From NCBI RefSeq assembly GCF_001039355.2, contig NW_019776051.1, forward strand, positions 6,441 to 46,650: a stretch of DNA of 40,210 nt, read 5' to 3'. Shown here piece after piece: positions 11,565 to 19,900 of the stretch. The notes beneath the pieces are model-generated. The model saw only the letters and a list, made by a program, of their open reading frames with translations, was not told the origin of the DNA and searched no databases. A program made the translations under genes and the position numbers. Source of the stretch: Lingula anatina. Taxonomy: Eukaryota; Brachiopoda; Lingulata; Lingulida; Lingulidae. Within the stretch, counting starts at the first letter, position 1, and each line of letters opens with the position of its first letter.

Positions 11565-13486
11565 CTCTCTCCACTCTGCGGCACCCAGTTCTTTTATTCG
11601 AAGAACACAAACTGGAAAAGAATGAAGCTAGTCTTGTTAAGATGGGACGTTTATATAAGTATATCAGTTTAATACTGTTTTATTAAATCAGTATTTTGGT
11701 ATTTGTATGTAGACCCTGGTTTTATATAAAAAGAGGGGTAAGACATCTTTAAGACATCTTTAAGATATCATATTAAAGATGTCTTAAATATGTCTTACCC
11801 CAATGTAACGTTAGTAAGTGACAGCGTGCAGCGAATAAGATCGGGGAGTGTCAACTTTAGTTGATTGACACGACCTTATTGTACTTAAGCGAAGAATGTA
11901 ATGTAGACGGAGAGAACGATGTAAGAAGTTGAACGTAGAGGAATAAACTGTAGATAGCGTAGTTAGAAAGCGATAATAAAGGATATGGGAAAACATGGAA
12001 TTGTTTAGTTATTACCTCGCGCCACCAAGACAAAGTCAGGAACGTCGTCACACCTATTATTAGTTGCATACTTTTTGAAATACTGAATAAATTTATCACA
12101 GAAATATTGTAAAGAAATATGTTTATTACGTGTCACAGTCTATTCGAGTAGTAATATTTCGTAAGTTTTTCATGCATTTAATTATACAGTACCACAAATA
12201 CTACATACAGTCACAGATGCAGTTTTGAATAACGACCCCCTTACTATACTACCTGTAGATGTATTAATTCAATTCAAAATGCCTTTTGTTTGTGAACAAT
12301 TCCTTTTTTTCAAAAGTGAAAGTAACATTCCACCCACTTGGCAACACTGAAGTGTAGTTAACAAAATGTACATGTATTAACTCACATGGATCTGACTTGG
12401 AAAATACGTCTGCGTCGATAATGTTCCTGAAAGAGAACAAAATACATATACCCCTGTAGTTAAGCCGTCAGAAAATGGCGACAAATGTGTGTACTGTGCG
12501 CCTGTTATTTTCAAGGGGCGGGCAATAACACTTGAGTGTATTTGTGAATAGCTTTATCTTACGGTTTCGAAATGAGAATAAACTAGAGTCTTCTACACAC
12601 AGGTCAGAAGGAGGGGGGGGGGGGGGGGGGCGGGGGGAGGTGGAGTGTTTTATCCCAAACTAACCCTTCCTTTCCTGAAATCCCGTAACCACCACTGTAT
12701 AAAAGTCATCTCATCCATGCTTACACAGCGTTCTTCATACTCTGGGGCACGCGCCTTTGTCACATACAATAGGAGTGTATCTGGGGCTATATATTGACAG
12801 TGCCTGATAAGTGACCCTGTAGTGTATATACAGTGTACTGGTATTTGAGGCCACTGGATCTTGGATAACCACAGTCTGTCTTAACTGTGAATGACCCCTA
12901 CCCTGTGTCTCAAAGTCAAAAGGGGATCACGACCATTATTTTTAACAGGTGTCCTCCCACCTATATGGCCCCTTGACTCGAGGCGTGGTTACTTCACTAC
13001 CCATAACAAGCTCCAAACCGTAGGGATGAAGTGACATAATCATACATATACATGTACGTACATACACATATTTACCCTATGCGAACAACTACGTGCCATG
13101 GTCATGTCTAACCTACAGGGGTACATATGTCAACATAATCAATTTTTCTTTAAGGTCATCGTACGTGTATCAGCTGCGTCATATGCGGACAAATTCTCTA
13201 TAACATAGCCACCGTTCCTTATTAGTCAAGGATATTTTAATTTAAAATACGATGTACCGGTATTTATATTAGAACAGGTAAGAGCGTGTCGCAGTAAGAC
13301 CAAGAACCGTGTCAATATACTAAAATGAATCTACCGGTACATGTATATAAGAATTTTACTTAACGTGTCCGTACTAGTACATTTACAAATATCCGTAACC
13401 CTAAACGTCCCTTACCTTGCTGATACAGCTATTTCAACAACTGTTGACGGGGTGCCGCTTTTTTTCCCTGCAGTTAGAGAAGCCAT
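542..13486 (-). CDS. CPNE: Copine family protein, 17 exons, C-terminus beyond left edge
   Basis: Copines are cytosolic proteins that bind phospholipid membranes in a Ca2+-dependent way through two C2 domains and recruit partners through a VWA domain. Exons, 5' to 3' on the minus strand: 13416-13486, 12386-12426, 11565-11611, 10881-10990, 10152-10191, 9523-9593, 8792-8823, 8398-8533, 7970-8077, 7556-7597, 4606-4681, 4108-4164, 2802-2863, 2383-2535, 1570-1645, 970-1091, 542-644. Together they give 1347 nt, 449 codons, with every phase matching and GT-AG at all junctions. C2A (about 15-126) has SKSDP and DFLG; likely Ca2+ ligands are D30, D36, D92, D94. C2B (about 146-258) has [13 protein letters not shown] and [13 protein letters not shown] (D163, D169, D227, D229, D235). 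VWA starts near 300 with the copine-type MIDAS DFTSSN (D308, T310, S312) and LTDG (D434). The start codon has a good context (AACATGG). Copines are usually about 530-560 aa, so roughly 100 residues are missing to the left. Which copine paralog it is cannot be told. Confidence 0.95.
1258..1514. repeat. Fold-back repeat family 1, copy A
   Basis: A self-complementary element in a copine intron. The left half contains TTAAGCGGCTTAGATGTCT and CGCCCACTGAAG. The right half contains CTTCAGTAGGCG and CCAGACATCTAAG, so the halves pair. The outer arms read CCATTCCCAG...CTATC on one side and GATCTAGGTATAGGAACC on the other. Copies B, C and D carry the same core. Copy A runs opposite to copy C. No coding capacity. 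Confidence 0.8.
1721..1995 (+). mobile_element. hAT-like poly-G MITE, copy 1
   Basis: The element starts CAGGGGCGTATCCAGGATTA and ends CCTAAATCCGCCACTG, an imperfect terminal inverted repeat. Long G and C runs sit inside. Two more copies with the same ends are at 5368-5608 and 14353-14796. The ends resemble CAGTGGCGTATCCAGG-type termini common among non-autonomous hAT elements. Classification is inference, and I could not see a clean 8-bp target duplication. Confidence 0.7.
2066..2310. repeat. Diverged interspersed repeat, copy 1
   Basis: Shares with 11845-12040 a run of common words in the same order: GTTGATTGACA, then AATGTARACGGAGAGAAC, then AAAGTCAG followed by CGTC. Both copies lie in copine introns and have no convincing reading frame. 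The family is not recognised. Confidence 0.55.
3618..3802. mobile_element. Fold-back MITE with ~55-bp inverted arms
   Basis: The left arm (AGAGCACATTCAGAACAGGG...GATCAAATATGG...GACCCACT) and the reverse complement of the right arm (AGAGCATTCAGAACAGCGGA...GATCAAATATGG...GACCCACT) match over about 55 bp with a few differences. The 185-bp element lies in the copine intron between exons at 4108-4164 and 2802-2863. It has no coding capacity. Confidence 0.8.
3840..4075. repeat. Fold-back repeat family 1, diverged copy E
   Basis: Contains degenerate versions of the family-1 landmarks in order: CATTCCCAG, GATCGATC, a TTCACGCTAAAT segment like TTCTCGCTAAAT, GTTAATTACCC, GTAGTAGGCG, then GATAGATCGATC and TATGGGAA. 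More decayed than copies A-D. It ends about 30 bp from copine exon 4108-4164. Confidence 0.5.
5258..5291. repeat. Poly-A tract
   Basis: Two A-runs separated by a single C, preceded by a T/A-rich stretch. It could be the tail of an old retroposed sequence, but no gene-like body is visible upstream. Confidence 0.7.
5368..5608 (+). mobile_element. hAT-like poly-G MITE, copy 2
   Basis: Starts CAGGGGCAGATCCAGGATTA and ends CCTAAATTCGCCACTG. It shares the internal block GGCGAACGGTGCC...GAATCAGCTAGTCAAAATTC with copy 3 and contains an uninterrupted run of about 18 G at 5555-5573. It lies in a copine intron less than 100 bp from the Tc1-like element. Confidence 0.75.
5671..7370 (+). mobile_element. 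Tc1/mariner-superfamily transposon, decayed but nearly full length
   Basis: The left end reads TACAGGGTTACCACTT and the right end, reverse complemented, reads TACAGGGTTGCTACTT. They are terminal inverted repeats bounded by TA, the usual Tc1/mariner target site. The ~1.7 kb body carries a broken transposase. It sits in the copine intron 4682-7555 on the opposite strand. A diverged copy of its 3' end is found at 29754-30050 beyond the chitin-binding gene. Confidence 0.88.
6027..7049 (+). pseudogene. Tc1-like transposase pseudogene (DD34E)
   Basis: The reading starts at ATG 6027 with a helix-turn-helix-like N-terminus ([14 protein letters not shown]), hits a stop just after it, shifts frame near 6128, and continues through a [10 protein letters not shown] / [16 protein letters not shown] region typical of the second DNA-binding helix and linker. 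The catalytic region is split by a stop after VFSDEAR (6491-6493) and further frame breaks before 6576. The last part, 6576-7049, is open and contains YQDDCATPH and [15 protein letters not shown]. With D in VFSDEA, D in DCATPH and E in NPIE, the spacing of the last two is 34 residues, the Tc1-type DD34E signature. At least two stops and two frame changes make it non-functional. Confidence 0.9.
7755..7796. repeat. AAAT-type microsatellite
   Basis: A run of AAATA/AAAT repeats in the copine intron between exons 8077 and 7556. Confidence 0.8.
9305..9509. mobile_element. MITE with 23-25 bp inverted termini beside a copine splice donor
   Basis: The left end is CCTTTACACTGGACGGCGTC and the right end, reverse complemented, is CCTTTACACTGGATGGCGTC. 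Both continue CTTTC. The 205-bp element ends 13 bp from copine exon 9523-9593, inside the intron just after its donor GTAAG. No coding capacity. The superfamily is not determined. Confidence 0.8.
10480..10589. repeat. Compound CA/GA microsatellite
   Basis: About 20 CA units are followed directly by about 35 slightly interrupted GA units, in the copine intron between exons 10881-10990 and 10152-10191. Confidence 0.95.
11059..11107. repeat. Fold-back family 1, outer-arm fragment
   Basis: Matches the outer arm of copy C (GACTGGGTTCCCAT...GATCGATCT...AGGATCG..CCATCTC) without the palindromic core. A truncated remnant in a copine intron. Confidence 0.55.
11506..11563. repeat. TAA microsatellite forming a splice donor
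   Basis: About 18 ATA/TAA units lie directly against copine exon 11565-11611. On the minus strand the intron therefore begins GTTATTATTATT. Confidence 0.9.
11735..11801. repeat. Near-perfect 29-bp-stem hairpin
   Basis: The left arm GGGGTAAGACATCTTTAAGA... and the reverse complement of the right arm GGGGTAAGACATATTTAAGA... differ at one position in about 29, around a loop of about 8 nt. It lies in a copine intron. It could be a tiny MITE or a small-RNA-type hairpin. No evidence of expression is available. Confidence 0.75.
11845..12040. repeat. Diverged interspersed repeat, copy 2
   Basis: Partner of 2066-2310: the same ordered words GTTGATTGACA, AATGTARACGGAGAGAAC, AAAGTCAG and CGTC. The family is unknown. 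Confidence 0.5.
12613..12650 (+). repeat. Poly-G tract
   Basis: Nearly 40 bases of almost pure G, broken by one C and a few A, in the first half of a copine intron (between exons 13416-13486 and 12386-12426). It may belong to a decayed hAT-like poly-G element, but the ends are not recognisable. Confidence 0.8.
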
Positions 13487-14352
13487 GTTAACTTGCGAAA
13501 TTTAGAGGGGGCTGCAAATGTAAACAAATATGAGGTCAACTTTATCGCCTGCTTGAACAGGTATTTGGGGCTGTCACTGACGGAAGCGCTACCTGTACGT
13601 CGGGTCATATATACATGTACCTGGTCATTGATTTTAGGTTTTGCTTTCTCTCAGTATCGGGTTTTGATGTATAAATGGAGGGTACGTTACGGTACGTAGG
13701 TCTCACACACAGGGACCAAAGAGTGAAAAGAAGACCCCTCCCCACCCGTCACACTGACCTCCCGTAAACCCGGATCTGGAGGGTGTATCCGGTACTATTA
13801 TTTCATAGTAGAAAATTTTTGCTATTACCCCAGCTTCATTTGTGGAATTTCCATGTCACATCAGTAATCTGTGCGTCTCTTGATTACTTACGAAAAAAGC
13901 TAACCTTGTTTGAGAGAGAGAATGAGATCGAACTGCTTTCACCAAGAAAATGATTGTTTTTAGAGCAATGGCCGACAATCAGTTTTAAATGGAATAATAA
14001 ATTATTTCAATAAAAATAAGATTTTCACCAATATGTAATTTTCATTTTCAATGATTTTATGATGTTTTATGTTTGAGGCCACCTGATTTTTCATTCTGTT
14101 ATTTCGTTCCGCGTTCCGTATTGGAACTTCTGACTGATATAATTTTTTTGATATGCATGTACATGTATACTGTACATGGATACCTTAATGAAATTAATGA
14201 AAGGCGTGAATATTAAAAAAAGTATTTCTTTTGTGTCGCTATTTGCTGGTAGAAACTACATGTTCATCAACAGAATCTATATCAACAGCGACAAATAGAC
14301 TGATTTGACGAGGAAGATTGTATTATGCCTATCGAGCGAGTGATTGACAAGA

Positions 14353-14796
14353 CAGGGTCGAATCCAGGATTATTTGAAGTGGGGCGGAGGGGGGGGGGGG
14401 GGGTCCACGGAAATTTTCGGTATTTTACCGTTAGAGGGCGAACGGTGCCCTTTGGAATTTACCATGGCCATAGGAGCCTACGCGTGCGTCTCTCAGACGC
14501 CCCTTTACATGCGCAAACGACATGCACCGTGTCTATTTCGTATGTTATTAAGCCCTATAGCAGCGGAATTGACAAGGCCCATTCCGCATTCGTCTTTTAC
14601 TACAGAGCTTTTGAGCCCGAAAAGGACATCGCTGTGTCTGTTTCGCCATTTACTTAACTCCATAGATGATGATTCACTATGATTCAGCTAGTCAAAATTC
14701 TAATTTCAAGAGGGGACCATTGGTGTGATTTTTTTTCAGAATTCGGAGGAGGTGGGTGGTCAGGACCCCCCCTGACACCCCCTAAATCCGCCACTG
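14353..14796 (+). mobile_element. hAT-like poly-G MITE, copy 3 (longest)
   Basis: Starts CAGGGTCGAATCCAGGATTA and ends CCTAAATCCGCCACTG. It shares GGCGAACGGTGCCC and GATTCAGCTAGTCAAAATTC with copy 2. It is about 200 bp longer than the other copies because of an extra central segment (about 14465-14680). The flanks TGACAAGA and CGACATAG are only partly alike, so an 8-bp target duplication is possible but decayed. Confidence 0.75.
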
Positions 14797-15625
14797 CGAC
14801 ATAGGCCTAGTGACAGGGACCAGGGAGGCCCTTCCTCCCCCCTCCTCCCAGACCCCGATTTTTTTCAGCCAAATCAGTCATTAGCAAAGGAAGCAGGGAA
14901 CTAAGGGAAATTAATCCGTCGCCTTTTTTAATAACCCCCTGAAAAAAAACTGTAAAAGCTGTCTCATATGCGCCTATAGAAGTGACGTGGCCAATCAGAA
15001 ATCCAGTTAGAAATCCCAGCCATGAATGTGACTGCGCTGAAAGATTGCTTCTGTTGTCTCACCTACTGCAATGCATGTCTTGGGGCTCGGTCTAACTGAT
15101 AAGATGGATATGAAGCAAGTGAAAAAGGACTATTTCGGACGAAGTATTTTGCCTCAGAGTCGTCCCTAGCTAAAGTTCATTGCATTACTTCTTGAAGATA
15201 TCATGCATAATAGTTTGGAGGTAATTACAATGTTTTGATCGTTAGCTCACGAAACTTAAAAAAAGTGTAATACATTGTACATGTGTAAAGCGGGCAACTA
15301 TATCGTCTGTTCGATTTTATGCTAAATAAACCGGTTTTTTTTTTCCGAGGCGTTGAAACAAACATATCCTCAGTGTCTTTCAACGATTCGAAGTTTTTTA
15401 TATTTTGCGGCGGTGAATCAAACTTATCCCAGTTTGACACCAAAGGTGATATCATATCTGTTCATACCATTGGAATGTTGATTTTCACACGACCTGGAGG
15501 TCGTTAGTGATACGTGTGTTGGTACAGAACCCTGGTTATTTTACATTTTCTTTTACTCCAGGGGTGGTGGGAAGGCAGAATACAATTTAGTCAAGTTAAC
15601 CAAATCTTGTGAATGTGTTTAGTTA

Positions 15626-15690
15626 AGAAGGCGGGGCGGGGGGTTTGGGGGGGGGGGGGGGGGCGGATGGGGACGGGGGGCTTTTAGGTT
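15626..15690 (+). repeat. G-rich tract
   Basis: Several long G runs, including about 18 consecutive G, in 65 bases. This pattern can fold into G-quadruplex in vitro. It is intergenic. Confidence 0.8.
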
Positions 15691-15884
15691 TGGATAGGTA
15701 TGTTTTGAACAAAAGCACTAGACGAGGGAATATAATTTGACCTTTTTTCTTGTAAGAAATAGGGCATATCGCAATTGATGGACTCTACCATCGCACAGGA
15801 CGAACCTGAAACCAACGTTATCACGTTTGTCAAGGGCAAACAGCGGAGACCCTGCAATCATTGGAATCCAGACCCCCTTAAAGT

Positions 15885-16256
15885 AGTGAGGCGTCGTAGA
15901 TCACCCCACCCCCATTTTTGTAGAAGGAGGGGTTTGGATCATTTTGGTAAATTAATTTCCCCAAAAAATAACATTTTGATACTATCAGTAGGTGGGAAGG
16001 TGCTAATTTTATCAATCGTAGAACACCCCACCCCCATTTTTGTAGAAGGAGGGTTTTGGATCATTTTGGGCATCAATTTCCCTCAAAATTACCATTTTGA
16101 TAATAATAGTAGGTGGGAATGTGCTAATTTCATCAATCGTAGAACACTCCACTCCATTTTTGTAGAAGGAGGTTTTTGGATCGTTTTGGTTAATCAATTT
16201 CCATAAAAATAACATTTTGATACTAATAGTAGGTGGGAATGTGGTAATTTGATCAG
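15885..16256 (+). repeat. Three tandem copies of a ~120-bp unit
   Basis: The landmark TTTTTGTAGAAGGAGG recurs with its TAGAAG at 15921, 16043 and 16163, so periods are 122 and 120 bp. Each unit also has ATCATTTTGG (ATCGTTTTGG in the third), a variant of ACCATTTTGATA and AGTAGGTGGGAA. Units differ by scattered substitutions and small indels. The reading frame running through it is explained by the repeat, not by a gene. Confidence 0.88.
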
Positions 16257-16904
16257 AGTATTAACGTCGTTATTTACGTTTTTATTTACATGGACACCTT
16301 TGTTTTATAAGTCTTTGTGTAGTATTTTGTGTATCATCTTTCCTATCCAAAATTGCCCTATCAGTTTAGTCTATTTATAGCCAACTTTGTCAATAAAATA
16401 GCGTGTGTTATTATATGATAACTGAATGGCGGTGCAGAGTATTTTATTTTATGTTTAACGGTCTGAGTGCCTTTAATTTTACGATTCCGAATGATGATGA
16501 AATTATTTTTAGGAGTTTATCACTGCGAACGTGAAGAATTATAGTATATGTAGTGCCTTCATCTAAATGTTTATCTTCAGTAACATCCAAATTCTAAATT
16601 TTTGGATATGGCGTTTAACTTTCAAAGCATCAATAATAAACACGCCAGTATCATAGCCATCGTAGCTTATTAGCAAAATGTATGAAATTCTGTACGTAAA
16701 AAAAGAAGAGCTTATGCTTGCATTTGGCTATTGTTATGATGTCTATGTCTGAAATTATTCAACTAAATAATAAAATTGAAGGCTCATTGAAACCTAGAAT
16801 TATTATTTTTGCCCTAAGTGAGCTTCTATGTAAACTGTCAAACTGTCAAGAGTCCAAGACTGTCAACATTTGCAACAGGAGAAGGTTGAGCGTTCATCAT
16901 CACC

Positions 16905-19900
16905 ATGGCAACCAAAGCATTGGTTTTATTACTGGCAATCCAGGTAATATTTACCACTGATTTTTAACTATTTGTGTTTTACCAACTCGCTGGATGTAAG
17001 CACTCTTCCTATTGGTCAGGTATGGTTGCAAAGTCTTCTGGTTTGTAGAAAACGCATGCATCCTAATGTTGGGTGTGTTTATATGGTTTAATAAACAAAA
17101 TATCCTTGAGGCAATTTTTGAAATCATGAATTCTACGAAAAATTAATTTTATGATAATGAAGTTTGGATAAAATTCATCATATTTAATAAATGTGATTAA
17201 AAACAAGCTTCAGCACTTTAAATGTATTTTCAAAAAATAAATCAATACTGTTAAATAAGAAACATGACAGAAAACAGCCAATTTAGCATAAAGATAAGTC
17301 AGTGCCTGCAGAAATCATCGGCAATATATAATGATTAGAATGATGGCGATGAAGAGCTGTTCTTGTGTCGATTTTGTGTCCTTAATGCTGAACTTAAAAA
17401 TGTGTCACAGGTATGATGTTTAGTCACCGTTGGTACATGGACCCCTGCCAACGGAAGAGGAGGCCATCTTTACATCAGTTTGGGACGTTTGTTTGTTAGT
17501 GGACATATTATCTAAAATCAAAAACAAAAAAAATCTTACAAATTTTGATCAAAAGTTCAGCATTACTCAGAAGGGAAAGGACTGATCAAACCTTAATTGA
17601 ATCAGGCTTTCCTCATATTTCTAAATCATTTCTTTTGCTTGGCAGCGGTTTGCGCTTTTGAAATACTGTATAGTCAGTTAACATGCACGTCTCCGTTAAA
17701 TGACATATTGCATCAAAAAGTACCACTTTGGGCATTCAGGTCCTAGCTGCGACTCATTTTGCCAGTGGTGTCAATGGCCAAGACAGGATGAAATGGTTCA
17801 GGGCAATCTTGGCGAAGGTTGACACTTATTTTAACAGCCAGGGTAAGTGTATCTATCTATTTATTTTGTAACAGCACGTTTTAGGTTTCTACTGATCTAA
17901 GATTTGAACAGCATTCTTTTATTGGCATAAACTGAGCTCGGGCCGGGAAAAAATTGTGATTCCAACAACTTTTTGTCAATGTTTGAAAATTGGCTTTTCT
18001 CGGTCAAAATGTATGTGCATGTGAGTTATGGACTTTCAGGAATTTTTTAATTAAAACAATTTCAAGTATCATTTATATTAAGTTGTGATCTTGTCTTCCA
18101 GATGCCAATACCCAAAGCACCGTCTCTCTACCTTGTGAGTTTCTGAATGCGTATGCCCTACCCGGCGGATCAATAGATGTCAAGAAAGGATCGGTACCCT
18201 TTCCGATTTCTATCTATTGTTTCTACAAGCAATAAAACCTTATTGTCCCGCATAAACGCTCGAGAGGAAGGCATAGCATCATCTGCATAGACATGCTTTT
18301 AGTAGTATATTTTAATATTAAAATTAAAATTAGTAGAATGAAATTATTTAAATGCATTGTTTTAGCTAGATGACTGAGAGATGTCATAATTGGGTTTCTC
18401 GCTAAATTGCTTTCAGCTTAAGTGGCTTAGATGCCTGGGACGCCTACTAACGCTGCTAAACGATAGTTACCCCCTATCACCTTCAGTAGGCGTGACAGAC
18501 GTCTAAGCCGCTTAAATTAACTGCAATTAAGCGAGAAGCCCCTTGGAGATAGCTCGACCCAAAGTTGGTACGATAGTCTCTGGGAATGGTCTCTTATTTA
18601 CATTGTACAACTTCAAATCTCTTTTTTTTTTTGCAGGTGGACATACGCTGCGAGGTTGGAAAACAACTAAACATCGATTCACCCTCGACTAAGTGCACCT
18701 ATTTAGGCATTAGCCCCAGCAAAAAAAGCAAGCGCAGTGCTCGCAGTAACGAAAGGCAAAAACGAGACGGCAACAACAACCAGTTTAGCAGCTCCGAGAT
18801 GAGACAGTTGACTGCACGTTTTGGTTCGAAGCTGCCAAAATGCGTCGGTAGGTCTACTCTTAATTTTGCTGATCAATTTATCATCAACAACTGCAATTTA
18901 GTGTTATTAATGTTTTATTGCCGCATTTACAAAAGTATCTGCACCAATTAATGCGCAGTGCAAGTAATCAAATTTGGATGCTACAGAGATTGCCAGATTG
19001 TACTGATCGCTTAAGCGACACACTTTTAGGGTCTTTAGCCGGTGTAACGAAACTGATGGTCAGTGTAACAGAAAGTTCGCCCTCCTTTTAGTTATAATGG
19101 TCAGGGTTGGCCTTAGTGGGTGAAAATCTAGGGCGAGGCTTACCTGTATAAATGAATGGCAAGCGGACTCTATCATGGGGGACTCTCTGTAACGTTACAC
19201 CGGATCTAAACAAAATGCGCACAAATTTGTTACCTATTAAGATTATATAACTTCTTCAATTTTGGCATTTTAACAGATATCCCAGGTTACACGGGCTGCT
19301 ATGAAAACACGTTCGACTTGGACGCCGTACTGAATTATATGAACTTTGCCTACCACCCGTCCTCTGCCGCTGACTGTGTCCATTTCTGTGGTAACAATGG
19401 GTTTACTCTTGCTGGAGTTTACCAGCACGACGAAGGCAGTGATGAAAAGGACCGGTGTAGATGTGGAACAGGTATGCTTATTTTGTAACCTTGTTTCTGG
19501 TTATGATAATAATTATAAATCTAAAATTTGAAAAGGTTGGGGTAAAGAGTAGAAAAAAAAGATGGGTCGTCGTATTAAAAAATTGCTTAATCATTGATTA
19601 AAGTACAATTACTACACAAAAGATGATTAATTTGTAGAACTGGAAATTACAACAGAAATAAGAACTGAAAATAAAGGTTGATTTAGGCCCGAGATGAGAA
19701 CATTTGGAATTTTAACAAAAAATATGAATGGGAATTTTTTTTCGCAAAAACACAAGTTTTCAGGTCCATAGTCTTAATTTTTGATTACTCGGCAGAAGAT
19801 ATGGATGATGATCACCTATCGATTTATGTTCTTCATTTCGCCGAGAATTTTTCGGGGTATTCTTAGCCATTTTCAGACCTTTAAATTTTTTCATTTGAAT

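Larger units (their letters stand above)
13487..16904. other. Intergenic region between copine and WSC gene
   Basis: The divergent spacer separates the copine start (minus) from the WSC-mucin start (plus). It contains poly-G MITE copy 3 (14353-14796), a G-rich tract (15626-15690) and a tandem repeat (15885-16256). I see no convincing coding exon, TATA box or RNA gene in it. Promoters of both flanking genes should lie here, but none can be placed from sequence alone. Confidence 0.6.

Noticed and set aside
14325-14682. Two overlapping plus-strand frames of ~110 codons
   Set aside because: They run through the poly-G MITE copy and have no family resemblance.
18194-18235. Read-through of WSC gene exon 3 to a stop (no splicing at GTACCC)
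   Set aside because: It would end the protein before the third sushi-like Cys. Splicing to 18637 keeps frame and completes the Cys pattern. A read-through isoform cannot be excluded without RNA data.
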